Shown: positions 33,077 to 42,654, counted from the stretch's first letter. The stretch is 64,000 bases of DNA from Hyphomonas sediminis (GCF_019679475.1 NZ_JAIEZP010000001.1:496001-560000), one strand, 5' to 3'. Numbers and translations: made by a program. The notes: generated by a model not told the origin, from the letters alone.

Positions 33077-34815
33077 CAGTCTGCCTCCCCTTCCAGAGAT
33101 TCCAGCGCCATCCGCGTCGACATCAAACGTCCGGAAACGCCCGCCAGGTTTACTGGTTCCGGCGCGGTCGCATCCCCAGCAGCAGCTGTCTTCAGCGCAA
33201 GCACGCGGTCCGCGCGCGGCTTGAATGCCGGGTCAGAAATGTTCCCGGCGGCGTCATAGACATTTTGCGGAACAATCCAGCGACCGCTTGCGGCATCCTG
33301 CTCAATCAGGACAAGGATCGTTTCCGGATTCAGCTCCAGCCTAGATGCATAACTCTGCAGCTGGGCTGGGTCATTCGCCTCAATTGAGCTCAGCGCTGCC
33401 ACCAGGCCAATCTGCAAGCTCGACGGATTTTCCGCCGCAAGCCGATACACGGAAGGATAGTCCTTGAGACGGTAGGCCAAAGTTGCGCGCTGTTCCGTCA
33501 CCGTATCCAGAGGCTGTGTCTTTTGCGACAGCTGGTCTGCCAGCGAAGCAAACCCTAGGCGAACAGCCTTGAGCGTCGCTTCTTCAAAAATCTCGGTACG
33601 CTCTGCATATTCGTCGAGCAGTCCGGCCTCAACGCTGAGCGCTTCAATCGCTGCCAGATTATGGAGCGGATCTTCGCTCGCCAAGTCCCGCTTCACGCCG
33701 CCAACGAAATGCGTCCGGATCTCCTCCTGCGCCGCCGCGCTTTGCATGTTCTCGCGGCCCGCCATGTCCAGCATGGTCAGATAGCGGGACTCGGCGCTCA
33801 GCTCGTCGAGCACAAACCGCATGCCGGCACGGATGTCCTCATCCCGTTGGGACTGCTCGATCTTCACAAGCATGCCGTCCAGCAGAACGGCGCGAACAGG
33901 TGCATCAATGATCCGGCCATGGCGGATCAGCGCAAACAGCGCGTCTTCCTGGAATCGTCCCTGCAACAGGAACGCGCGAATGCGCGCCTCAGCTTCGGGG
34001 CTGCCCTGGCTCAGATCCAGAATGGCTGTCGCGAACTGCAGCTGCGTGGAATCAGCGACTTCGTCCTTGCTGAAGGAAGCCAGCATCTTCTGCGCCAGGA
34101 AACGTCCACCCGTCGCGTCCAGCGTCGGCACAGTGAGCGCTGTCACGCTTGTGCGCAGCTGCAAGGGAAGATGCCGGAATTCATTGAACGTGTTGTCGAG
34201 ATGCGCAATGCCATCACTGCGCCCTTCGACCAGTTGTGCCACCCCGAGCCAGAACTCGGCCTGCTCGTAACAACCCGCAAGCTCCTCGAAGTACCCGACA
34301 TTCGTCCGCATACGGCGATCAAGCAGCAGCGCGACTTGACGCAGCACCTGCTCATCCGCCGTCTTGGTATTGCGGAGATTCATAATTGCTTCGGATCCAA
34401 GGTCGAGCGCGATGTAGGCTTTTGCCAGCCGCGGATCATCAGCTGACGCAACACCATCTGTCAGAATCCGGGTCCGGTAGTTCAGTATGTCGGCATAGCT
34501 GGAGACAGCTTCGAACTCGGTGAAATCGAGCGGATACGGACGGCTGCAGTCAAGCGCGGCGACCGGCTTCGGAAGCACGACTTCTTGGAGCGCCCCCTCC
34601 TCCCCGACTGCGGGCGGAGCAGTCTTTGCTCCCGTGCCCGAACCGGCAGGCGCCAGAATACCTTCATCGAGCGCGTCACGGACGAACTGATTGAATTCGC
34701 TGGATAATTCTTCCTTACGTGCGTCTGGCCCCGCCGCCTTTTCCGCCGGTTTGGCAGCAAAGACGGGCGGAGCCAGGAGCGCGCCACAAAGGAAGAGCCA
34801 GAGGATTCGCCTCAT
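33076..34815 (-). CDS. secreted helical-repeat protein, MotC-like candidate
   Basis: This 579-residue protein has a clear signal peptide (Arg-Arg start, hydrophobic 5-15, cleavage near Ala-Ala at about 20) and then a series of Leu/Ala-rich helical repeats without membrane segments, so it should be periplasmic. It lies between motA and flgF and overlaps both. This location, size class and helical-repeat character suggest MotC, the rhizobial periplasmic protein that contacts MotB; its dedicated chaperone MotE has a homologue at 48255-48896. Sequence identity to MotC cannot be verified by eye, so the name is inference. Confidence 0.5.
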   Translation of the reverse strand: MRRILWLFLCGALLAPPVFAAKPAEKAAGPDARKEELSSEFNQFVRDALDEGILAPAGSGTGAKTAPPAVGEEGALQEVVLPKPVAALDCSRPYPLDFTEFEAVSSYADILNYRTRILTDGVASADDPRLAKAYIALDLGSEAIMNLRNTKTADEQVLRQVALLLDRRMRTNVGYFEELAGCYEQAEFWLGVAQLVEGRSDGIAHLDNTFNEFRHLPLQLRTSVTALTVPTLDATGGRFLAQKMLASFSKDEVADSTQLQFATAILDLSQGSPEAEARIRAFLLQGRFQEDALFALIRHGRIIDAPVRAVLLDGMLVKIEQSQRDEDIRAGMRFVLDELSAESRYLTMLDMAGRENMQSAAAQEEIRTHFVGGVKRDLASEDPLHNLAAIEALSVEAGLLDEYAERTEIFEEATLKAVRLGFASLADQLSQKTQPLDTVTEQRATLAYRLKDYPSVYRLAAENPSSLQIGLVAALSSIEANDPAQLQSYASRLELNPETILVLIEQDAASGRWIVPQNVYDAAGNISDPAFKPRADRVLALKTAAAGDATAPEPVNLAGVSGRLMSTRMALESLEGEAD

Positions 34816-35678
34816 GCCGCCTGCTTCAGCCCCCTGACCGCTTGCTCCATCTCGTCGAATGTCGGGCGCACCCTTGCAGGCGCCTGCCGGCGAGCGACCT
34901 CAACACAGATGTTCACCGGGTTCTTGTGCAAGTTGGACACCAGCACCTGCCCGATCATCGTATAGAAGAAATGCTCCTCGGAGCGGATTGACTTTACGCG
35001 GGCAGCAAACGGGCCAACCACGCCATAGGCGAGAAACACGCCCAGGAATGTGCCCACAAGAGCGCCGCCAATCATTCCGCCCAGAACTTCCGGCGGCTTG
35101 TCGATGGATGCCATGGTCTTGATCACGCCCAGAACGGCCGCGACAATTCCGAGCGCCGGCAATGCGTCCGCCATCTGCTGGAGCGCGTGAGACCCATGAA
35201 GGCGCTCCTCCAACAGGCTCTCGAGATGCTTGTCGAGCAGCTCTTCGACCTGATGCACATTGTCGAAATTCATGATCATCGATCGGATCGTGTCGCAGAT
35301 CATCTCGATCGCTTCGTGATCCTTCAGGATACGGGGATACTTTGTGAAGATTGGCGACTCGTTGGGCGCTTCGATGTGCGGCTCGATGTCGACCGGGTTT
35401 AGCTTCAGGATGTTGAGCAGTTCATGCATCAGCAGAAGCAGGTCCTGATAGTCCTTCTTCTTCCATTTCGGGCCCGAGAAGGCGGCGCCGACATCCCCAG
35501 CCGTATGCTTCACCGTGTTGAAATCATTGGAAGCGAGGAAGGCGCCGGTGGCGGCGCCTCCAATCATCATCATCTCGAAGGGAAGTGAGTGCAGGATAAT
35601 TCCGAGCTTGCCCCCGGCGAGCATATAGCCGCCGAAGACCATCACCATGGTGACCACCAGGCCAAGTATCGCGTTCAA
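34812..35678 (-). CDS. motA: flagellar stator protein MotA
   Basis: MotA is the proton-channel subunit of the stator, with four membrane segments. Conserved features include VVTMVMVFGGYMLAGG near the start and the C-terminal PALGIVAAVLGVIKTMASID and GALVGTFLGVFLAYGVVGPFA. A TTG start at 35678 (288 residues) is proposed because GGAG lies 8 bases ahead and the following residues match MotA N-termini. A TTG further upstream at 35699 would add seven residues. motB is not next to it but divergently placed beyond the FliM-like gene. Confidence 0.94.
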   Translation of the reverse strand: MNAILGLVVTMVMVFGGYMLAGGKLGIILHSLPFEMMMIGGAATGAFLASNDFNTVKHTAGDVGAAFSGPKWKKKDYQDLLLLMHELLNILKLNPVDIEPHIEAPNESPIFTKYPRILKDHEAIEMICDTIRSMIMNFDNVHQVEELLDKHLESLLEERLHGSHALQQMADALPALGIVAAVLGVIKTMASIDKPPEVLGGMIGGALVGTFLGVFLAYGVVGPFAARVKSIRSEEHFFYTMIGQVLVSNLHKNPVNICVEVARRQAPARVRPTFDEMEQAVRGLKQAA

Positions 35679-35746
35679 GTGCCTATCTCCGTGTACCAAT
35701 AACCGCGCCGCTTCTCTCTTGAGCGGCTGCGGGCGATCTTTCCTGA

Positions 35747-36637
35747 CTACATCTTCGCGACTTCCTGCGAGAAGGGTTCAAGCATGGGTTCCGTAATCTT
35801 GAGCGCGCGCTGACGCTTCCAGACCCCCAGTTCACATTGCCCGATTTCAATTTGACCGCTGACGGTCTCCGCATTCAGGAGCACCGACCGGGGATCGGTA
35901 TCTGGCAGCGGAACAAGGTCGCCAACTTTCAGACGAGAGCATTCGCCTATCGTCATTGATATTTTATCAAGAACCGCCTCAACTCTTATAGGAGAGGCCA
36001 TGACGCTGTCCCGAACCAGGCTCGAGGTAACCGGGCGCTTGTGATCTGAAGTGCGCCGCTCGGCTTCATGCGCGCAGCCCATAAGATAATCGAGGTCGAA
36101 AACGAACCAGACCTGCGAACGCAGCGCTTCGGGCATCACCGAATACGCGACCACAAGATACCGGCTGTCCGGTTCGAAATTGCCGGCAACCTGCACCGGA
36201 TCGCAAAGCGGAGACATGCTCGTATCCGCCTCATGACCTTCCAGAGCCCCTGAAACGCCGCGCCACAGGGAGACGGCAGGCGCTTCGAACATCAGCTTCA
36301 GAAAGAGAGAGGAGGCTTCCTTGGCACTCTCGAAATCCTGATTCAGGCGCCGGGCAACGACCCTGGCCGCCCCAGGGGCGTCAGTTGCGACGGCGCAAAG
36401 ACCCGGAGAAACCATAGAGCTAAAAAAAAATGCCGTGCGGCGCTCCAGCGCCTCCAGCGCGGCTGCGCCATCGTAAACACGCCGAAATTCAGGTTGTTGC
36501 ACGAGGCTGCCATCAAGCGCCTCGGTCGCCCACACGGACGCCGCTTGGTGGAGATTGTCCCAGAAATCCTGATAGCGCAGGATCGTCGGCGGCAAACCCG
36601 AACCTGCTCCCATCATTTTCCGCAGCACGGAGGACAT
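35747..36637 (-). CDS. fliM: divergent FliM-like flagellar motor switch protein
   Basis: This 296-residue protein resembles FliM: an N-terminal CheC-like domain in two halves, and a C-terminal SpoA region (RLKVGDLVPLPDTDP, then VSGQIEIGQCELGVWKRQRALKIT). It lacks the EIDALL-type N-terminal peptide that in FliM binds phosphorylated CheY; the first residues are instead MSSVLRKMMGAG. No other fliM is in the window, though fliG and fliN are at 42742-44908. It heads the operon that includes motA. It may be the working FliM of this lineage or a second switch protein. Confidence 0.72.
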   Translation of the reverse strand: MSSVLRKMMGAGSGLPPTILRYQDFWDNLHQAASVWATEALDGSLVQQPEFRRVYDGAAALEALERRTAFFFSSMVSPGLCAVATDAPGAARVVARRLNQDFESAKEASSLFLKLMFEAPAVSLWRGVSGALEGHEADTSMSPLCDPVQVAGNFEPDSRYLVVAYSVMPEALRSQVWFVFDLDYLMGCAHEAERRTSDHKRPVTSSLVRDSVMASPIRVEAVLDKISMTIGECSRLKVGDLVPLPDTDPRSVLLNAETVSGQIEIGQCELGVWKRQRALKITEPMLEPFSQEVAKM

Positions 36638-36708
36638 ACCCCACCCCTTTGGGATTAAACGATTCCAACGACTCTTAGTGCTGAGGAATTGGTTGAGGAA
36701 TGGTTATC

Positions 36709-36723
36709 GGATTGGCCCAATCC
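36709..36723. promoter_or_regulatory. palindrome in the divergent fliM-motB region
   Basis: GGATTGG and CCAATCC are perfect 7-bp arms around a single C in the 162-base region between the divergent fliM and motB start codons. It could be an operator for either direction. No CtrA-like box is found here. Confidence 0.4.
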
Positions 36724-36799
36724 TTACCTCCAGCCTACGCTCTTAATTGAGCATGCAATGGTAAAAGCCACCCAAGCAGAAGCAAAATTGGTGGTAGAA

Positions 36800-37660
36800 A
36801 TGGCCGCGGATTCCTCAGTACGAGAACCGACCATTATTAAGCGTAAGAAGGTCTACAAGGCGGACGGCCATCATGGCGGCGCCTGGAAAGTCGCGTATGC
36901 CGACTTTGTGACCGCTATGATGGCGTTCTTCCTGCTCATGTGGTTGCTCAACGCCACCACTGAGGAGCAGCGCAAGGGCATTGCCGACTATTTCAGTCCC
37001 ACCATCCCGATCAGCCGGATCTCTGGCGGCGGTGCCGATGGCCTCAACGGTTCCTCGATCTTTGCCGAAAACACCTACGCTAAGATGGGCACGGGCGCGA
37101 ACCGTAAGGAAACCGTCGAACATCCCGCCTACGGGAATGGAAAGTCGGAGTCTGAATCGAAATCCGAAAGCATGACGGACGCCGCCAAACAGAATGACGA
37201 GCAGCAGATCGCCAACGAACTTGAAGACCTCAAGGAGTCGCTTGGCGAGGAGAGCCGCCAACTGTCGGAGCATCTGATGATCAAGATGTCGCCGGAAGGC
37301 ATTGTGCTTGAAATCACCGATTCTGAAAGCACTCCCCTCTTCCCGCTCGGCCGCAGCGAGCCGTCTGAAACGATGATCCAGCTTATCGCGGCCGTGTCGG
37401 ACTCGTTTGGCGAATTCGATAATGATATCAAGATCGTCGGCCACACGGACAGCCACCGCTATCGTAATGGCGCAGTCTATGACAACTGGAACCTTTCGGC
37501 AGACCGCGCGAACGCTGCGCGCCGGCTGCTGATGGAACGCGGCATCCCGGCAGGACGCATCCGCGAAGTCTCGGGCAAGGCCGACATGGACCCCTTGATA
37601 AAGGACGACCCGATGGCCGCGCAGAACCGCCGGATTTCAATCACGATACTGACGAACTGA
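36800..37660 (+). CDS. motB: flagellar stator protein MotB
   Basis: MotB anchors the stator to peptidoglycan and carries the proton-binding Asp. The N-terminus IIKRKKVYKADGHHGGAWKVAYADFVTAMMAFFLLMWLL has Asp in the YADFVTAMMAF segment, which matches the essential membrane Asp. The OmpA-like peptidoglycan-binding domain is at the C-terminus (KIVGHTDSHRYRNG, then NLSADRANAARRLL). The ATG at 36800 (286 residues) gives the usual short N-terminal tail and has GGTGG close upstream; a longer frame from 36689 has no good support. It is divergent from fliM. Confidence 0.9.
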   Translation: MAADSSVREPTIIKRKKVYKADGHHGGAWKVAYADFVTAMMAFFLLMWLLNATTEEQRKGIADYFSPTIPISRISGGGADGLNGSSIFAENTYAKMGTGANRKETVEHPAYGNGKSESESKSESMTDAAKQNDEQQIANELEDLKESLGEESRQLSEHLMIKMSPEGIVLEITDSESTPLFPLGRSEPSETMIQLIAAVSDSFGEFDNDIKIVGHTDSHRYRNGAVYDNWNLSADRANAARRLLMERGIPAGRIREVSGKADMDPLIKDDPMAAQNRRISITILTN

Positions 37661-37669
37661 TTCAAACCT

Positions 37670-37718
37670 CGTGAAAAGGTTTCACGAAAGTTAAAAAATT
37701 CGGATAACAGGAGTTATC
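37670..37718 (+). other. two hairpins between motB and flgE
   Basis: CGTGAAA-AGG-TTTCACG (37670-37686) lies 10 bases after the motB stop and could be a weak terminator without a T tract. GATAAC-AGGA-GTTATC (37703-37718) lies before flgE and is either a leader hairpin or an operator. No sigma-54 type GG-N10-GC promoter was found in this gap. Confidence 0.4.
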
Positions 37719-37776
37719 GGCTTATTTACGAGTTGCCTCCAATTTGCGTGATTATCTGACGCAGGAGCAACCAGAT

Positions 37777-39081
37777 ATGAGCATCTCATCCTCCCTGAAC
37801 GCGGGGGTTATGGGGCTAAGTGTCAACGGCACTCGCCTCGCCACCATTTCCGACAACATCGCAAACTCCGGCACCTACGGCTACAAACGCAGCGCCGTGG
37901 ATTTCTCGAGCATGGTGCTCCATCAGAAATCCTCTGCCTATGCGGCAGGCGGTGTCCGTATCGACACCTACAAGGATATTGCCGCAACCGGCTCACTGGT
38001 TCGCACCGGCAGCGCAACCGACATTGCTGTCTCTGGTCGCGGCCTCATTCCGGTGACGGACAATTCGGGGATCGGCTCCCTGTCGTCAGAACGGCAGATG
38101 ATGCTCACATCTACCGGCTCCTTCTATCCCGACCAGAACGGCTATCTGCGCACGCAGAGTGGCCTGTTCCTGCTTGGCTGGCCGGCGGATGCCAATGGCA
38201 GTATCGGCAATGTCAGCCGCAATAGCGGTCTGAACCTCGAGCCGGTCAACATCGCCACGTCGCAGTTCACAGCATCACCGACCACGAGCATTGAGCTCGG
38301 GATCAACCTTCCGGCCGATGCGACCAATGCAGGTGGCCCCGGTGACCCCTACCTCCTGCCCGTCGAGTATTTCGACAACCTTGGACGTGCCCAGACGCTG
38401 ACCCTTGAGTTCACGCCCGTCGTGCCGGGCTCCGGTTCGTCAAACGAGTGGAACGTTCGATTCTTCGACAGCGCCGGCAACCCGGCCACGTCGCTGGGCG
38501 ACCTGAACCTGGTCTTTGACGACACCGCGCTCAATGGCGGCCGTATTTCTACGGCAACTGCTGCTGGCGGCGTGACGTATGATGCCCCCACCGGCCGCCT
38601 GTCGATGAACCTCGAACACGGTCCGGTGGAAATCTTCATCGGCCGCCCGAACGACAGCGCCGGCATGACGCAGCTCGCCGGTTCCTACTCGCCGACCGCC
38701 GTGACCAAGGATGGCGCGCCGCTGGGCGACCTCCAGTCCGTCGAGATCGATGCAAACGGATACCTGCAAGCAGTCTATGATACCGGCCTGCGCCGCACAC
38801 TCTACCAGATCCCGGTTGGCGACGTTCCCAACATGAACGGCCTCAACTCACTGGATTCTCAGGCTTATTCGGTCTCCGCATCCAGCGGCAGCCTCTATCT
38901 CTGGGATGCGGGCACAGGCCCCGTCGGGACCGTAGCTGGCTACTCGCTGATGGAATCGACGACCGACATTGCCGCCGAGCTGACCGATCTGATCGAGACC
39001 CAGCGCGCCTATTCGTCGAACGCAAAGATCGTCCAGACCGTCGATGAAATGCTCCAGGAAACCACGAACCTGAAGCGCTGA
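37777..39081 (+). CDS. flgE: flagellar hook protein FlgE
   Basis: FlgE is the hook subunit. The ATG at 37777 (434 residues) follows AGGAG and begins with the axial N-terminus (LATISDNIANSGTYGYKRSA at about residues 21-40). It also has the hook-specific central domain (FDNLGRAQTLTLEFTPVVPGS) and the C-terminal ELTDLIETQRAYSSNAKIVQ. It leads the plus-strand operon flgE-flgK-flgL-flgI. FliK and FlgD, needed for its length and assembly, are encoded at 16.5-18.8 kb. Confidence 0.95.
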   Translation: MSISSSLNAGVMGLSVNGTRLATISDNIANSGTYGYKRSAVDFSSMVLHQKSSAYAAGGVRIDTYKDIAATGSLVRTGSATDIAVSGRGLIPVTDNSGIGSLSSERQMMLTSTGSFYPDQNGYLRTQSGLFLLGWPADANGSIGNVSRNSGLNLEPVNIATSQFTASPTTSIELGINLPADATNAGGPGDPYLLPVEYFDNLGRAQTLTLEFTPVVPGSGSSNEWNVRFFDSAGNPATSLGDLNLVFDDTALNGGRISTATAAGGVTYDAPTGRLSMNLEHGPVEIFIGRPNDSAGMTQLAGSYSPTAVTKDGAPLGDLQSVEIDANGYLQAVYDTGLRRTLYQIPVGDVPNMNGLNSLDSQAYSVSASSGSLYLWDAGTGPVGTVAGYSLMESTTDIAAELTDLIETQRAYSSNAKIVQTVDEMLQETTNLKR

Positions 39082-39106
39082 CGGACAGACAGGAAGACCG
39101 GGCTAA

Positions 39107-40558
39107 GTGAGCATTTCAGCCGCCCTCAACGCAGCACAATCCGGCCTTCAGGTCTCTGGCCTGAGAGCCGAGGTCGTTGCAAAGAACGTCGCGAATGCGA
39201 GTACGCCGGGCTATGTCCGGCGTTCTCTCGTTATCAGCGAGCTCATGGTTGGGTCCCAGACGGCCGGCGTCACCTCCAATGGGGTGGCTCGCGTTCAGGA
39301 CAGTGCGATCAAGAGCCAGCGGCGGGAGCTTACCAGCGACGTGGCGCAAGCGACCGTGCTCGCCTCCACCTGGCAATCCATCGCTACCCGTGTCGGCAGC
39401 ACTGCTGACGGCACGGGTCTCTTCAGCGCCTTCTCAAAATTCGAGACAGCGTTATCAACCTCCATCACCTCCCCTGAGTCCACGGCGACCACTGCTGCGC
39501 TGCTCGATGCTGCCAAGGGCATCGCCAGGGAGCTCAACAGTCTGTCCGCTTATGCCGCACAGGCCCGCTCCGAAGCCGACAGCGAGATTGCGCAAGGCGT
39601 CGAAACGGTCAACGCGTCCCTCAAGCAGATCCAGGATCTCAACAAACGGCTGTCGGGCATGGACCGCACCTCCGAACAGGCCGCGATGTTGTTGGACGAA
39701 CGCCAACGCGTTCTCGATACGATTGCTGAATACCTGCCGGTGCAAACCGTTCAGCGCGACGGCGGCACGATCGACGTGCTCACAACCCAGGGCGTCTATC
39801 TGATCAACGGCAGCAGCGTTCAGGAAATCGAGTTCACCCCCTCCAACAGCTTTACGTCCGACAGGACGCTGGCAGGCGGACAGCTTTCCGGCATTTCCGT
39901 AAGCGGAACGGATCTCACACCGGGATCCACCTCCTTCGGCGCAGTCTCGGGCGGTCTTTTTGGCGCGCTGTTTACACTCCGCGACGCCGACCTTCCGGCC
40001 TTCATGGATCAGCTGGACATGGTGGCAAACGATGTCATCACAAGGCTCTCCGATGACAGCATCGACCCGACCAAAACGCCCGGCGAACAAGGCCTGTTTG
40101 TTGATCCCGCCGGCGGCAGCACGCTTGGGCTTGCGTCACGTATCTCGATCAATGCGGCCATCGATCCGGCGCAGGGCGGCGAAATCTGGCGCCTGCGCGA
40201 CGGCATCGGTGCCGCCACCTCCGGCCCGCCCGGTGACTCCACCATCCTTTCGGCCATGTTTGACGCTTTCACCCAGGTGAAATCCATGACCGGTGCCGGC
40301 CTGCAGGGCTCCTTCTCCGCAACCGACCTTACGGCCCAGCTCTCCTCGCTGGTCGGCCAGAAACGCGTTTATCAGGACTCTGTTCTTGCCTCGACGCAGG
40401 CCCAGCACCTGACGCTCGTCGAAGCCGAACAGTCCCTCACCGGTGTCGATGTCGACCAGCAGATGGAAGAATTGCTGCTCATCGAGCAAGCCTACTCCGC
40501 CAATGCGCGTGTCATCCAATCGGCGCGCGACATGATAAACATCCTGATGGAGCTCTGA
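39107..40558 (+). CDS. flgK: flagellar hook-filament junction protein FlgK
   Basis: FlgK is the first junction protein between hook and filament. The GTG start at 39107 follows AGGAAG. The 483-residue protein has the axial motif VVAKNVANASTPGYVRRSLV at about residues 23-42, a long helical D1 region and the C-terminal MEELLLIEQAYSANARVIQSA. It starts 25 bases after flgE. The FlgN-like chaperone is proposed to escort it. Confidence 0.94.
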   Translation: MSISAALNAAQSGLQVSGLRAEVVAKNVANASTPGYVRRSLVISELMVGSQTAGVTSNGVARVQDSAIKSQRRELTSDVAQATVLASTWQSIATRVGSTADGTGLFSAFSKFETALSTSITSPESTATTAALLDAAKGIARELNSLSAYAAQARSEADSEIAQGVETVNASLKQIQDLNKRLSGMDRTSEQAAMLLDERQRVLDTIAEYLPVQTVQRDGGTIDVLTTQGVYLINGSSVQEIEFTPSNSFTSDRTLAGGQLSGISVSGTDLTPGSTSFGAVSGGLFGALFTLRDADLPAFMDQLDMVANDVITRLSDDSIDPTKTPGEQGLFVDPAGGSTLGLASRISINAAIDPAQGGEIWRLRDGIGAATSGPPGDSTILSAMFDAFTQVKSMTGAGLQGSFSATDLTAQLSSLVGQKRVYQDSVLASTQAQHLTLVEAEQSLTGVDVDQQMEELLLIEQAYSANARVIQSARDMINILMEL

Positions 40559-40562
40559 TCCC

Positions 40563-41540
40563 ATGCGTATCATTCCTCCGAACAGCATCGTCTCGGCCTC
40601 TTTCAGTCAGAGCGTGTCGGACCTGCGTGCGCGCGCGACGGTGGTCTCCCAGGAATCGGTATCAGGACAGTATGCTGACCTGACCGCCCATCTGGGTGGC
40701 CGCATCGGCGACGCCATGATGGGTCGCAAGGCTCTCGACGACATTGCAAACCAGCGCAGCCTTCTCGGCATTCGCGAGGGCCGTCTGGACCTGACTCAGA
40801 AAAGCCTTGGGGGTATCCAGGAGCGGATCTCCGGTCTTGAAGTGCAGATGCTCAGCGCCGTTGGCTATGGCGACCAGTCTGCCCAAACGCTGGTCGCGCG
40901 CGATTCGAAGGCCGCGCTGTCCGACATTTTCTCGACGCTCAACGTACGCCACGGCGACCGCTTTCTTTTCTCGGGCGACGCCACAGCCACGCGCCCCTTC
41001 GACTCGACCGAGCAACTGCTCGATGATGTCCGCCAGATTGCACAGACCGCAGTCAGTCCTGCAGACTTTGAAACGCAACTCGACGACTACTTCAATTCGC
41101 CCACAGGCGGTTGGCAGACGTCTGTCTATCAGGGCGCTGCAACGGCGACGGACCCGGAAAGCGTTACCGCGGTCGATCCAGCGCTCACGGAGGTTATTTC
41201 CGGCCTCGCCGTCATGGCGCTAAGCGGTCAGGACGACAATATTTCCCTGTTCCGCCAGAACCCGGATATCGTGAGCGGCAGTGCAAACCGTCTTGGTTCA
41301 GGCTCTACCGCGCTAACCAATCTGCGCACAGATGTCGGCGTGATGCAGGAGCGGGCCAGCAAGGCCCAGCAGGGTCTCGACACGGAAGAAACCATTCTGA
41401 ACGGTGTTTACAACAACATGGTTGGACGCGATCAGTATGACGCTGCGACCGAACTCAAACAGATCGAAGCGAGTCTTGAAGCGGCGTACACGCTGACCTC
41501 CCGCCTCTCGAATCTCAACCTCTTGAATTTCCTGAGGTAG
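40563..41540 (+). CDS. flgL: flagellar hook-filament junction protein FlgL
   Basis: FlgL, of the flagellin-like class, is the second junction protein. The 325-residue protein begins RIIPPNSIVSASFSQSVSDL and ends with the helical motif LKQIEASLEAAYTLTSRLSNLNLLNFLR, typical of flagellin-type C-termini. Its length is normal. It follows flgK by 4 bases and precedes flgI by 4 bases. Confidence 0.92.
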   Translation: MRIIPPNSIVSASFSQSVSDLRARATVVSQESVSGQYADLTAHLGGRIGDAMMGRKALDDIANQRSLLGIREGRLDLTQKSLGGIQERISGLEVQMLSAVGYGDQSAQTLVARDSKAALSDIFSTLNVRHGDRFLFSGDATATRPFDSTEQLLDDVRQIAQTAVSPADFETQLDDYFNSPTGGWQTSVYQGAATATDPESVTAVDPALTEVISGLAVMALSGQDDNISLFRQNPDIVSGSANRLGSGSTALTNLRTDVGVMQERASKAQQGLDTEETILNGVYNNMVGRDQYDAATELKQIEASLEAAYTLTSRLSNLNLLNFLR

Positions 41541-41544
41541 CCCC

Positions 41545-42654
41545 ATGAAATGGACTTCCTGGCTGTTTGCCGCCTTCGCGCTCTCCACCCTCGCCTTTCC
41601 TGCGCCCGCCGAAGCGCAGGCCCGTATCCGCGATGTTGTAGACGTTCAGGGCGTCCGCGAAAACGATCTTGTCGGCTACGGCATCGTCGTGGGCCTCAAT
41701 GGCACAGGCGACACAGTCCGAAACTCACCGTTCACGGAAGACTCTCTCACCCACATGCTCGAACGCCTGGGCGTGAACGTTCAGGGTGAGGATATCAAGC
41801 CGAAGAACGTTGCTGCCGTTATGGTTACGGCCGCACTTCCCCCCTTTGCCCGCTCCGGCTCCTCCATTGATGTCAATATCGCCTCGATCGGAGACGCGAC
41901 CAGCATTGAGGGCGGCACGCTGATCCTCACGCCCCTGCTTGCCGGCGACAATCAGGTTTACGCCGTCGCACAAGGCACAGTCATCGTCAGCGGCATCGAT
42001 GTGAAGGCGCAAGGCGCGCGCGAAACACGCGGCTCACCGACAACCGGCGCGATTCCGAACGGCGCCCGTATCGAGCGTGAAGTGAACTATGACTTCAACA
42101 GCCATCAAACGATCTCACTCGCTCTGCGTTCGCCAGACTTCACCACCGCCGCCCGGATTGAGGACACGATCAATGCCTCGGTAGGCTTCACGTTGGCATC
42201 GATGCGTGATCCCGGCACTGTTGATCTCGATCTGCGCGGGATGACCGAATCCCCCTCCCGCATCCTTGCGAGCATTGAAAACTTGGCCATCCAGGTGGCC
42301 ACCCCTGCTCGCATCGTGATTGACGAAAAATCTGGCACAATTGTTCTGGGAGAGGACGTGACGATCTCCCGCGTGGCCATTGCGCAGGGCAACATCGCCA
42401 TCAAAGTGCGGGAAACGCCGGTTGCATCCCAACCCAACCCCTTTGCCCGGGGCGAATCGATTGTCCTGCCCCGCTCCGAGATCACAATCACGCAGACGGG
42501 CAGCAACAATATCGCCATGCTCGATCCGAATGTAACGCTCTCGCAGCTGATCGCAGGCCTGAACGCACTGGGCGTGTCGCCGCAGGAAATGGCAGACATT
42601 ATCCGCGCCATGAAGGCAGCCGGTGCCATTCATGCCGAGCTGGTCATCCGTTAG
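41545..42654 (+). CDS. flgI: flagellar P-ring protein FlgI
   Basis: FlgI forms the periplasmic ring in the peptidoglycan layer. The 369-residue protein has a signal peptide (hydrophobic 8-20, cleavage after AEAQA near 26). Family signatures include RIRDVVDVQGVRENDLVGYGIVVGLNGTGD and the C-terminal LNALGVSPQEMADIIRAMKAAGAIHAEL. FlgA, its chaperone, is at 31133-31540. It ends the flgE operon, and a terminator follows. Confidence 0.96.
   Translation: MKWTSWLFAAFALSTLAFPAPAEAQARIRDVVDVQGVRENDLVGYGIVVGLNGTGDTVRNSPFTEDSLTHMLERLGVNVQGEDIKPKNVAAVMVTAALPPFARSGSSIDVNIASIGDATSIEGGTLILTPLLAGDNQVYAVAQGTVIVSGIDVKAQGARETRGSPTTGAIPNGARIEREVNYDFNSHQTISLALRSPDFTTAARIEDTINASVGFTLASMRDPGTVDLDLRGMTESPSRILASIENLAIQVATPARIVIDEKSGTIVLGEDVTISRVAIAQGNIAIKVRETPVASQPNPFARGESIVLPRSEITITQTGSNNIAMLDPNVTLSQLIAGLNALGVSPQEMADIIRAMKAAGAIHAELVIR

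Noticed and set aside
36689..36799. N-terminal extension of motB by 37 residues
   Set aside because: The extension is not like MotB N-termini and lacks a ribosome-binding site; the ATG at 36800 fits better.
37661..37776. Sigma-54 promoter before flgE
   Set aside because: No GG-N10-GC pattern with the flanking bases was found.
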